In this document: positions 56,593 to 64,000 of the stretch, in pieces | Layout: every line of letters starts with the position of its first letter | How positions within the stretch are numbered: the stretch's first letter is position 1 | Assembly: GCF_022024055.1 (NCBI RefSeq) | Contig: NZ_CP091788.1 | Coordinates: forward strand, 2,294,001 to 2,358,000 | Direction: 5' to 3' | Length of the DNA stretch: 64,000 nucleotides | From: Prevotella sp. E2-28 | GTDB lineage: Bacteria; Bacteroidota; Bacteroidia; Bacteroidales; Bacteroidaceae | The notes under the pieces: generated by a model | The model's database searches: none | The model's input: the letters and a program-made list of their open reading frames with translations, nothing else | Told to the model about the DNA's origin: nothing | Position numbers and translations under genes: made by a program

Positions 56593-57267
56593 ATGACTTA
56601 CTATAAAGAATATTCGAAAGTCTGGGTGTCGGTTGACGTCATCATCTTCGGTTTCGACGAAAAGAAACTGAAGGTGCTCGTTGGCCGACGCCAGATGGAT
56701 CCTGGTCGCGGAGAGTGGAGCCTCTACGGAGGCTTCGTCTCTGACGACGAGAGTATCGACGACGCTGCAAAGCGCACGCTGCTTGAACTCACAGGACTCA
56801 ATAACCTTTATATGCGACAGGTAGGTGCATTCGGTAGTATTGACCGCGACCCCGGTGAACGCGTTATTTCTATTGCATACTATGCACTTATCAACGTGAA
56901 GGACTACGACGAGAAGGTTCGCAAGGAACACGGCGTAGAATGGATTGACATCAACCAGATACCAACGCTCTACTCTGACCATAACCTGATGGTACAGCAG
57001 GCTCTGCGCATTATGCGCCAGAAAATCAAGACGGCTCCCATCAGCTTCCGTCTGCTGCCGCAGCTCTTCACGCTGACACAATTACAAACCCTCTACGAAG
57101 CCGTTATTGGTGAAGAGGTAGATAAGCGCAACTTCCGCAAGCGCATCAAGGACATGGACTTCATCGAGAAGACAAACCTTATCGACAAGAAGTCGTCAAA
57201 GCGCGGTGCTGCCCTCTATCGCTTCAACAATAAGGCATACACTGAAGATACTAACTTTAAACTGTAA
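56593..57267 (+). CDS. araR: Nudix-type transcriptional regulator of arabinose use (AraR/NrtR family)
   Basis: 224 aa. An N-terminal Nudix domain (1-145) is followed by a C-terminal winged helix (about 155-224, LQTLYEAVIGEEVDKRNFRKRI). The Nudix box is degenerate: where REUxEE is expected the sequence is R61-TLLEL, so hydrolysis is probably lost. A Bacteroides family of this form (AraR) is known to bind DNA and release it with L-arabinose. The location between the transporter genes and araD fits that role. Confidence 0.85.
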   Translation: MTYYKEYSKVWVSVDVIIFGFDEKKLKVLVGRRQMDPGRGEWSLYGGFVSDDESIDDAAKRTLLELTGLNNLYMRQVGAFGSIDRDPGERVISIAYYALINVKDYDEKVRKEHGVEWIDINQIPTLYSDHNLMVQQALRIMRQKIKTAPISFRLLPQLFTLTQLQTLYEAVIGEEVDKRNFRKRIKDMDFIEKTNLIDKKSSKRGAALYRFNNKAYTEDTNFKL

Positions 57268-57273
57268 AAAGAA

Positions 57274-57984
57274 ATGCTAGAAGAACTCAAACAAAAAGTA
57301 TTCAAGGCCAATCTCGACCTCGTCAAGCAAGGTCTCGTAATTTTCACTTGGGGTAATGTTTCAGGCATCGACCGTGAAAAAGGCCTCGTTGTTATCAAGC
57401 CCTCGGGCGTGAGCTATGACGAGATGAAAGTCGAGGACATGGTGGTTGTAGATCTTGAGACAGGAAAAGTGGTTGAAGGTGATTTGAATCCTTCTTCCGA
57501 CACTCCTACACACCTTGTATTATATAAGGCATTCCCCAACATCCAGGGCGTGGTTCACACCCACTCTACCTATGCCACCGCATTTGCTCAGGCAGGCAAG
57601 GACATCCCCAATATCGGTACTACACATGCAGACTACTTCTACAAAGACATTCCCTGCACACGTGATATGACTGAGGCTGAGGTTAAGGGACAGTACGAGT
57701 TGGAAACAGGTAATGTCATTGTTGACGAAATCCTGAACATCCGTAAGATTAATCCTGATCATACTCCTGCCGTATTGGTAAAGAATCACGGTCCATTCTC
57801 ATGGGGTACATCTCCTGATAATGCCGTTTACAATGCCAAGGTTATGGAGCAATGTGCCAAGATGGCTTTCGTGGCCTTCAGCGTGAATCCCAACCTGACA
57901 ATGAACCCATTGCTTGTTGAGAAGCACTACATGCGTAAGCACGGCCCCAATGCCTACTATGGACAGAAAGGACAGAAACACTAA
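57274..57984 (+). CDS. araD: L-ribulose-5-phosphate 4-epimerase
   Basis: 236 aa. It converts L-ribulose 5-phosphate to D-xylulose 5-phosphate. Class II aldolase fold: [19 protein letters not shown], the metal site [15 protein letters not shown], and the later His in [10 protein letters not shown]. Six bases after araR and 21 before araA. The order araR-araD-araA is as expected for Bacteroides-type loci. Confidence 0.95.
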   Translation: MLEELKQKVFKANLDLVKQGLVIFTWGNVSGIDREKGLVVIKPSGVSYDEMKVEDMVVVDLETGKVVEGDLNPSSDTPTHLVLYKAFPNIQGVVHTHSTYATAFAQAGKDIPNIGTTHADYFYKDIPCTRDMTEAEVKGQYELETGNVIVDEILNIRKINPDHTPAVLVKNHGPFSWGTSPDNAVYNAKVMEQCAKMAFVAFSVNPNLTMNPLLVEKHYMRKHGPNAYYGQKGQKH

Positions 57985-58005
57985 TCACTAGAAAAAAAGG
58001 AAAAT

Positions 58006-59544
58006 ATGAAAGCATTTGAGAATTTAGAAATTTGGTGGGTAACAGGTGCACAGTTACTCTATGGTGGTGACGCAGTAGTTGCTGTTGACAGTCACTCAAA
58101 GGAAATGGTTGAAGGTTTGAACGCCTCTGGCAACATTCCCGTGAAGATTGTATATAAAGGTACAGCCAACAGCTCTAAGGAAGTTGAGCAGGTCATGCTC
58201 GCTGCCAACAACGACGAGAAGTGCGTAGGTATCATCACCTGGATGCACACCTTCTCACCCGCAAAGATGTGGATCAAGGGTCTGCAGAAGTTGCAGAAGC
58301 CCCTACTCCACTTCCACACACAGTATAACGCAGAAATTCCCTGGGACAGCATCGACATGGACTTCATGAACCTGAACCAGAGTGCTCACGGTGATATCGA
58401 GTTCGGACATATCTGCACTCGTATGCGCGTGGCTCGCAAAGTGGTTTGTGGTTACTGGAAGGATCAGGAGGCTCAGAAGAAGATTGCCGTATGGGCTCGC
58501 GTAGCAGCTGGCGTTGCTGATGCTCACAATGTACGCTGTCTGATGTTCGGTATGAACATGAACAACGTTGCCGTTACCGATGGCGACCGTGTAGAGTTCG
58601 AGCAGCGCATGGGTTATCACGTTGACTACTACCCCGTATCTTCACTGATGGACTACTTCAAGAGAGTAACTGATGCCGAGGCTGATGCTTTGGTTGAGGA
58701 GTACAAGAAGCTCTACACCATCAAGATTGACGAGAGCGGTGAGCAGGTTTACTGGGAGAAGGTGCACAACGCTGCCAAGGCTGAGATTGCTCTGCGCCGC
58801 GTGCTGAAGGATGAGGGCGCTACTGCCTTCACCACCAACTTCGACGACTTGGGTGATGCAGATATCGATGCACCCGACTTCTGCGGCTTCGACCAGATTC
58901 CTGGTTTGGCTTCACAGCGTCTTATGGAAGAAGGTTACGGTTTCGGTGCCGAGGGTGACTGGAAGACAGCCTGCCTCTATCGCACCTTGTGGGTTATCCA
59001 GCAGGGTATGCCTACCGGCTGCTCATTCCTGGAGGACTACACCCTGAACTTCGCTGGCACACAGTCATCTTGCCTGCAGAGCCACATGCTAGAAATCTGT
59101 CCGCTGATTGCTACCGACAAGCCCAAACTCGAGGTTCACTTCTTGGGTATCGGTATCCGCAAGCAGCAGACTGCCCGCTTGGTATTCACTTCAAAGACCG
59201 GCCGTGGTATCAAGGCTACTGTAGTTGACCTTGGCAACCGCTTCCGCCTCATCTCTCAGGAGGTTGAGTGCATTGAGCCAAAGCCCATGCCTCATCTGCC
59301 CGTGGCTTCTGCCCTTTGGGTTCCACAGCCCACCTTCGAGATTGGTGCCGGTGCATGGATTCTGGCTGGCGGTACTCACCACAGCGCATTCTCTTACGAC
59401 ATCACCGAGGAGTACTGGGAAGACTTCGCAGAGATGGTGGGCATTGAGTACGTCAAGATTAACAAGGACACGAAGACCTACGAGTTCAAGCAGCAGTTGC
59501 AGAACAACGAGATGTACTACATGCTGAACAAGGCATTGAAGTAA
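58006..59544 (+). CDS. araA: L-arabinose isomerase
   Basis: 512 aa, normal length. It interconverts L-arabinose and L-ribulose with a divalent metal. Typical stretches: IWWVTGAQLLYG, GIITWMHTFSPAKMWI, LHFHTQYN, and GGTHHSAFSYD near the end. Uniform preferred codon use suggests high expression. Ends the first ara transcript (terminator at 59572). Confidence 0.96.
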   Translation: MKAFENLEIWWVTGAQLLYGGDAVVAVDSHSKEMVEGLNASGNIPVKIVYKGTANSSKEVEQVMLAANNDEKCVGIITWMHTFSPAKMWIKGLQKLQKPLLHFHTQYNAEIPWDSIDMDFMNLNQSAHGDIEFGHICTRMRVARKVVCGYWKDQEAQKKIAVWARVAAGVADAHNVRCLMFGMNMNNVAVTDGDRVEFEQRMGYHVDYYPVSSLMDYFKRVTDAEADALVEEYKKLYTIKIDESGEQVYWEKVHNAAKAEIALRRVLKDEGATAFTTNFDDLGDADIDAPDFCGFDQIPGLASQRLMEEGYGFGAEGDWKTACLYRTLWVIQQGMPTGCSFLEDYTLNFAGTQSSCLQSHMLEICPLIATDKPKLEVHFLGIGIRKQQTARLVFTSKTGRGIKATVVDLGNRFRLISQEVECIEPKPMPHLPVASALWVPQPTFEIGAGAWILAGGTHHSAFSYDITEEYWEDFAEMVGIEYVKINKDTKTYEFKQQLQNNEMYYMLNKALK

Positions 59545-59571
59545 TAACACTTTACATAGAAAAAACGAATT

Positions 59572-59604
59572 AGGAGCACCCGATAACTCGGATGCTCCTT
59601 TTTT
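59572..59604 (+). terminator. Terminator after araA
   Basis: AGGAGCA-C-CCGA pairs with TCGG-A-TGCTCCT around TAAC, followed by TTTTTT. It separates the galM-araA transcript from the araB-tkt-rpiB transcript. Confidence 0.9.
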
Positions 59605-59625
59605 CTGAGAAATTATAAGGAAATG

Positions 59626-59657
59626 TTTGCATATTTGCGAAAAAAAAGTTACTTTTG
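59626..59657 (+). promoter_or_regulatory. Promoter of araB-tkt-rpiB
   Basis: TTTG (59626-59629), 20-base spacer, TACTTTTG (59650-59657). A TTG near 59655 lies inside this element and is not a start codon. Confidence 0.82.
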
Positions 59658-59690
59658 CAGTCTAAATTTCCTAAACTGAAGATAAACAAT

Positions 59691-61280
59691 ATGACCGCAA
59701 AACAAACCATCGAGGCTGGAAAAGCCATTCTGGGAATCGAATTCGGTTCTACACGTATCAAGGCCGTACTCATCGACCAAGACAACAACCCCATCGCACA
59801 GGGCTCACACGAGTGGGAAAACCAGCTCGTTGACGGCTTGTGGACATACAGCATCGAGGCTATCTGGTATGGCCTGCAGGACTGCTATGCCGAACTGCGC
59901 AAGGACGTACAGAAGCAGTACGACTGTGAAATTGAATCTTTGGCTGCCATCGGCTTCTCAGCTATGATGCACGGCTATATGGCTTTCAACGAAAAGCAGG
60001 AAATCCTGGTGCCTTTCCGCACATGGCGTAACACCAATACCGGCAAGGCTGCTGCAGAACTGTCGAAGCTGTTTAATTATAACATCCCCCTGCGTTGGAG
60101 CATCAGTCACCTGTATCAGTGTATCCTCGAGAATAACGAGCATGTAAAAGATATCAAATACCTCACTACCCTTGCCGGCTATGTTCACTGGCAAGTAACT
60201 GGCCAGTTCGTGCTGGGTGTCGGTGATGCTTCAGGTATGATTCCTGTTGACCCTGCTACCAAGACCTACGATGCAACGATGGTTGAGAAGTTCAACAAGC
60301 TCATTGAGCCCAAGGGCTACTCATGGACGCTGCTTGACATTCTGCCTAAGTCGCTGAACGCAGGCGAGAATGCCGGAACGCTGACACCCGAGGGTGCAAA
60401 GAAGTTAGACGTATCTGGTCACCTGAAGCCCGGTTGTCCCGTTTGTCCTCCTGAGGGCGATGCCGGCACAGGTATGGTTGCCACCAATGCGGTGAAGCAG
60501 CGCACAGGTAATGTGAGTGCAGGTACATCTTCATTCTCAATGATTGTATTGGAGAAGCCTCTCAGCAAGCCTTACGAGATGATTGACATGGTGACTACAC
60601 CTGACGGTTCTTTGGTAGCAATGGTACATTGTAACAACTGCACCTCTGACATCAACGCATGGGTAGGTCTGTTCAAGGAGTATCAGCAGTTACTGGGTGT
60701 TCCCGTTGACATGAACGAGATTTACGGCAAGTTGTTCAACAAGGCGCTTGAAGGTGATACTGACTGCGGTGGTTTGATGTCATACAACTATGTAAGTGGT
60801 GAGCCTGTAACGGGTCTGGCTGATGGTCGTCCCCTCTTCGTACGCTCTGCCAACGACAAGTTCAATCTGGCAAACTTCATGCGTGCCCACCTCTATGGTG
60901 CCATTGGCGTGCTGAAGATTGGCAACGATATCCTTTTCAAAGACGAGATGATTCGCGTAGATCGCATTACCGGCCATGGCGGTTACTTCAAGACCGCAGG
61001 TGTAGGTCAGCGTATGCTGGCTGCCGCCCTGAACTCTCCTATCTCTGTGATGGAGACGGCAGGTGAAGGTGGTGCCTGGGGTATTGCTCTGCTGGCTGGA
61101 TACGTAGTGAACAATCCTAACAAACTGAGCCTTGCCGACTATCTCGAAAGCGTTGTATTCGCTGGCAACACAGGTATTTCTATCGCTCCTACTGCTGAAG
61201 ATGTAGCAGGATTCGAGAAGTATATTGAGAACTACAAGAAGTGTCTGCCTATTGAACAGGCTGCCGTAGATAACAAATAA
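59691..61280 (+). CDS. araB: FGGY-family kinase, probable L-ribulokinase
   Basis: 529 aa. ILGIEFGSTRIKAVLIDQD starts the first actin-like domain; GTSSFSMIVLEKPL and ETAGEGGAWGIALLAG belong to the second. It uses ATP to phosphorylate a pentulose. Position between araA and tkt makes L-ribulose the likely substrate; a xylulokinase role cannot be excluded because sequence similarity within FGGY kinases is broad. Start at 59691 is fixed by the promoter. Followed after 27 bases by tkt. Confidence 0.85.
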   Translation: MTAKQTIEAGKAILGIEFGSTRIKAVLIDQDNNPIAQGSHEWENQLVDGLWTYSIEAIWYGLQDCYAELRKDVQKQYDCEIESLAAIGFSAMMHGYMAFNEKQEILVPFRTWRNTNTGKAAAELSKLFNYNIPLRWSISHLYQCILENNEHVKDIKYLTTLAGYVHWQVTGQFVLGVGDASGMIPVDPATKTYDATMVEKFNKLIEPKGYSWTLLDILPKSLNAGENAGTLTPEGAKKLDVSGHLKPGCPVCPPEGDAGTGMVATNAVKQRTGNVSAGTSSFSMIVLEKPLSKPYEMIDMVTTPDGSLVAMVHCNNCTSDINAWVGLFKEYQQLLGVPVDMNEIYGKLFNKALEGDTDCGGLMSYNYVSGEPVTGLADGRPLFVRSANDKFNLANFMRAHLYGAIGVLKIGNDILFKDEMIRVDRITGHGGYFKTAGVGQRMLAAALNSPISVMETAGEGGAWGIALLAGYVVNNPNKLSLADYLESVVFAGNTGISIAPTAEDVAGFEKYIENYKKCLPIEQAAVDNK

Positions 61281-61307
61281 CAAAAACATAATATATAATT
61301 AGTAGTT

Positions 61308-63320
61308 ATGAACGACAACAAAATTATGAACAAAGCAGCGGACAATATCCGTATCCTCGCTGCTTCTATGGTTGAAAAGGCTAAGTCGGGTCACCCCGGC
61401 GGCGCTATGGGTGGTGCAGACTTCATCAACACCCTGTACAGTGAGTTCCTGGTTTACGATCCTGAGAATCCCGCATGGGAGGGTCGCGACCGTTTCTTCT
61501 TGGACCCAGGCCACATGGCTCCAATGCTGTACTCTCAGCTTGCCCTCATCGGCAAGTTTACACTGGAGGATCTGCAGAACCTGCGTCAGTGGGGTTCAGT
61601 AACTCCCGGTCACCCCGAGCGCGAGATTGAACGCGGTATCGAAAACACCTCTGGTCCTCTTGGTCAGGGTCACTGTTTCGCCGTTGGTGCTGCTATCGCC
61701 GCTAAGTTCCTGAAGGCTCGTCTGGGCAGCGTAATGGGTCAGACCATCTACGCTTACATCTCAGATGGTGGTGTACAGGAGGAGATTTCTCAGGGTGCTG
61801 GCCGTATTGCAGGTACACTGGGTCTGGACAACCTCATCATGTTCTACGACGCTAACGATATTCAGCTCTCTACCCGCACCGAGGTGGTTACCTCTGAGGA
61901 CACTGCCAAGAAGTACGAGGCATGGGGCTGGTATGTACAGAAGATCAACGGTAATGACGTTGACGAAATCCGTAAGGCTATCAAGAATGCTCAGGCTGAG
62001 ACCGAGCGTCCTTCACTCATCATTGGTCACTGCGTAATGGGTAAGGGTGCACGTAAGGCCGACAACTCTTCATACGAGAGCAACTGTGCTACTCACGGTG
62101 CTCCTCTCGGTGGCGATGCTTACATCAACACCATGAAGAACCTCGGTGCAGATCCCGAGAATCCTTTCCAGATCTTCCCCGAAGTGAAAGAGCTCTACGC
62201 AAAGCGTGCTGAGGAGCTGAAGAAGATTGTGGCCCAGCGCTACGCTGAGAAAGCTGAGTGGGCCAAGGGTCATCCCGTGCAGGCTAAGCAGCTGGAGGAG
62301 TGGTTCAGCGGCAAGGCTCCAAAGATTGACTGGAGCAAGGTTGAACAGAAGCCTGGTTGCGCTACCCGTAACGCTTCTGCTGCTGTTCTCGGTCAGCTGG
62401 CTGAGCAGGTGCCCAACATGATTTGTGCTTCTGCCGACCTGTCTAACTCTGATAACACCAATGGTTTCTTGAAGAAGACTCACGACATCGTTCGTGGCGA
62501 CTTCAGCGGTGCTTTCTTCGAGGCTGGTGTGGCTGAGCTCACTATGGCTTGCTGCTGTATTGGTATGGCTCTGCACGGTGGTGTCATCCCCGCTTGCGGT
62601 ACCTTCTTCGTATTCTCTGACTACATGAAGCCCGCTGTCCGTATGGCTGCCCTGATGGAGCTGCCCGTTAAGTTCATCTGGACTCACGACGCATTCCGTG
62701 TTGGTGAGGATGGTCCTACCCACGAGCCTGTTGAGCAGGAGGCACAGATTCGTCTGATGGAGAAGTTGAAGAACCACCACGGTAAGAACTCTGTATTGGT
62801 AGTTCGTCCTGCCGATGCCGAAGAGACAACCGTTTGCTGGCGCATGGCTATGGAGAATGTTGACACTCCTACCGCTCTCATCTTCTCTCGTCAGAACATT
62901 GAAATGCTGCCCGAGGGCAACGACTACAACCAGGCAACTAAGGGTGCTTATGTTGTAGCTGGCTCAGACGAGAACTACGATGTTATCCTGTTGGCTTCAG
63001 GTTCTGAGGTTTCTACTCTCGAAGCTGGTGCTAAGCTGCTCCGCGAGGACGGCGTGAAGGTTCGCATCGTGAGCGTACCTTCTGAGGGTCTGTTCCGCAG
63101 CCAGAGCAAGGAATATCAGCAGAGCATCCTGCCCGCTGGTAAGAAGAAGTTCGGTCTCACCGCAGGTCTGCCTGTAAACCTTGAAGGTCTGGTAGGTGCC
63201 GACGGTACCGTATGGGGTCTGGAGAGTTTCGGATTCTCTGCTCCTTACAAAGTGCTCGACGAGAAACTCGGCTTCACCGGCCAGAATGTTTACGAGCAGG
63301 TAAAGAAATTGTTAGCTTAA
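61308..63320 (+). CDS. tkt: Transketolase
   Basis: 670 aa. Thiamine-diphosphate enzyme of the non-oxidative pentose phosphate pathway, moving two-carbon units between xylulose 5-phosphate and aldose phosphates. Motifs: SGHPGGAMGGADF, DGGVQEEISQGAGR, the second-domain acidic residue region GVAELTMACCC and VGEDGPTHEPVEQ. Takes xylulose 5-phosphate made by AraD. Second gene of the araB operon. Confidence 0.96.
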   Translation: MNDNKIMNKAADNIRILAASMVEKAKSGHPGGAMGGADFINTLYSEFLVYDPENPAWEGRDRFFLDPGHMAPMLYSQLALIGKFTLEDLQNLRQWGSVTPGHPEREIERGIENTSGPLGQGHCFAVGAAIAAKFLKARLGSVMGQTIYAYISDGGVQEEISQGAGRIAGTLGLDNLIMFYDANDIQLSTRTEVVTSEDTAKKYEAWGWYVQKINGNDVDEIRKAIKNAQAETERPSLIIGHCVMGKGARKADNSSYESNCATHGAPLGGDAYINTMKNLGADPENPFQIFPEVKELYAKRAEELKKIVAQRYAEKAEWAKGHPVQAKQLEEWFSGKAPKIDWSKVEQKPGCATRNASAAVLGQLAEQVPNMICASADLSNSDNTNGFLKKTHDIVRGDFSGAFFEAGVAELTMACCCIGMALHGGVIPACGTFFVFSDYMKPAVRMAALMELPVKFIWTHDAFRVGEDGPTHEPVEQEAQIRLMEKLKNHHGKNSVLVVRPADAEETTVCWRMAMENVDTPTALIFSRQNIEMLPEGNDYNQATKGAYVVAGSDENYDVILLASGSEVSTLEAGAKLLREDGVKVRIVSVPSEGLFRSQSKEYQQSILPAGKKKFGLTAGLPVNLEGLVGADGTVWGLESFGFSAPYKVLDEKLGFTGQNVYEQVKKLLA

Positions 63321-63340
63321 TTGATAATTAATAATTATCT

Positions 63341-63778
63341 ATGGAAGTTAAGAAAGTAGGCATAGCCAGCGATCACGCTGGCTATGCTCTTAAACAGTTC
63401 GTTAAGAAGTATCTAGAGGAGAAAGGTTTCGAGTATAAGGACTACGGAACTTATACCGAAGACTCATGCGACTACTCTGACTTTGGTCACGCATTGGCCA
63501 AGGGTATTGAGGCTGGAGAGGTATACCCAGGTATTGCCATTTGCGGTAGTGGCGAGGGTATCAACATGACGCTCAACAAACATCAGAGCATTCGTGCCGG
63601 CCTCTGCTGGATTCCCGAGATTGCCCATCTTATCCGTCAGCACAATAATGCCAACGTGCTGGTGATGCCCGGTCGTTTCATCGACGAGGAGATGGCCCGC
63701 AAGATCATGGACGAGTACTTTACTACTGAGTTCGAAGGTGGACGCCATCAGAAACGTATTGATAAAATACCCGTATAA
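63341..63778 (+). CDS. rpiB: Ribose-5-phosphate isomerase B
   Basis: 145 aa. It interconverts ribose 5-phosphate and ribulose 5-phosphate. ASDHAGYALKQF start, the catalytic Cys in AICGSGEGINMTLNKHQ and SIRAGLCW. Third gene of the araB operon, 20 bases after tkt. Ends with a strong bidirectional terminator. Confidence 0.93.
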   Translation: MEVKKVGIASDHAGYALKQFVKKYLEEKGFEYKDYGTYTEDSCDYSDFGHALAKGIEAGEVYPGIAICGSGEGINMTLNKHQSIRAGLCWIPEIAHLIRQHNNANVLVMPGRFIDEEMARKIMDEYFTTEFEGGRHQKRIDKIPV

Positions 63779-63801
63779 TATATATTAAGGTACAACAAAT
63801 A

Positions 63802-63840
63802 AAAGAGGTCGTTTCGCAATGAAACGACCTCTTTCTATTT
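63802..63840. terminator. Bidirectional terminator between rpiB and thrS
   Basis: AAAGAGGTCGTTTC (63802-63815) pairs perfectly with GAAACGACCTCTTT (63821-63834), five-base loop, T-rich on the plus strand. Serves rpiB (+) and thrS (-). Confidence 0.88.
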
Positions 63841-63858
63841 ACCTTTTACTTTTTATCT

Positions 63859-64000
63859 TTAAAAGTTTTTGGTCTGCTCAGCCACCTCAGCGTTGATCTT
63901 ATCGATGAACTGCTGGATGGTCATGGTAGCCTGCTCGCCACCACCCTGCTGACGCATAGAGACAAGTCCCTCGGCAGCTTCCTTCTCACCTACAATAACC
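63859..64000 (-). CDS. thrS: Threonyl-tRNA synthetase, C-terminal end (rest outside window)
   Basis: The last ~46 residues are visible: VIVGEKEAAEGLVSMRQQ, then GGGEQATMTIQQFIDKINAE and a short tail to TAA at 63859. This is the end of the anticodon-binding domain of ThrS (VGEKE-----V--R--G). Charges tRNA-Thr. The 5' end lies beyond position 64000. Confidence 0.85.
   Translation of the reverse strand, partial: VIVGEKEAAEGLVSMRQQGGGEQATMTIQQFIDKINAEVAEQTKNF

Noticed and set aside
59655..59691. TTG start for araB 12 codons upstream
   Set aside because: The TTG lies inside the TACTTTTG promoter element, upstream of the expected transcript start.
62070..62780. 236-codon minus-strand frame opposite tkt
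   Set aside because: Shadow caused by strong codon bias in tkt; composition is Ser/Thr/Leu-rich without domains.

Overview
The window looks like chromosomal DNA of a Bacteroidota bacterium, most likely a gut or rumen member of Prevotellaceae (Prevotella/Segatella/Xylanibacter type). The direct evidence is the promoter signature TAnnTTTG, with TTTG 19-20 bases upstream, in front of more than twenty genes. It is backed by Bacteroidota-style content: the rpmB-rpmG-DUF4295 cluster, an S16 with a long Ala/Lys/Glu tail, Rho with a large N-terminal insertion, a DUF5112/DUF5113-like sensor kinase, and a Nudix-type AraR. No rRNA, tRNA or CRISPR array was seen.

Layout. 1-10.1 kb: the tail of a Y1-transposase-like gene, then a leftward operon kdgK-kdgA-sensor kinase-response regulator-membrane protein, then rho and a receiver/histidine kinase hybrid. 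10.1-22.7 kb: ruvC-ABC ATPase-secreted protein, dapA, a glycosyltransferase with rhaM, rpsP, glmS-carA-carB and an EpsA/Wza-type export lipoprotein. 22.7-32.2 kb: trpS-uxaC, patatin-LD-carboxypeptidase, an aminopeptidase P, a cluster of small exported proteins (a ten-CxxC zinc-ribbon protein, a membrane peptide, a frame-broken gene, an EF-hand/leucine-rich protein) and a C1B aminopeptidase. 32.2-40.3 kb: housekeeping genes rpmB-rpmG-DUF4295, tsaD-cinA, an ECF sigma factor, fmt-small ORF-rpe, prfA-pyrF and rplU-rpmA. 40.3-46.8 kb: an accessory segment with a full-length Y1-transposase-like gene flanked by REP-like palindromes, a two-gene operon (511-aa unknown protein plus an 868-aa phospholipase-D-fold protein), a GIY-YIG gene remnant, and 650 bases of non-coding repeats of two kinds. 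46.8-52.0 kb: an operon DMP19-smpB-metH-GHL10 joined by three 4-base overlaps. 52.2-63.8 kb: a pentose locus galM-MFS-SSS-araR-araD-araA, then araB-tkt-rpiB, ending in the 3' end of thrS.

How it fits together. The core metabolic theme is plant-polysaccharide sugars. L-arabinose goes through AraA, AraB and AraD to xylulose 5-phosphate and then into Tkt, RpiB and Rpe. Uronates go through UxaC and KdgK/KdgA to pyruvate and glyceraldehyde 3-phosphate. RhaM handles L-rhamnose anomers. The most unusual part is 40.3-46.8 kb. The PLD-fold operon has no recognised partner enzyme, sits beside mobile-element-like sequence, and is transcribed from what looks like the inherited promoter of a destroyed GIY-YIG gene. 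It is my main candidate for an undescribed (possibly defence) system. That function is inference only.
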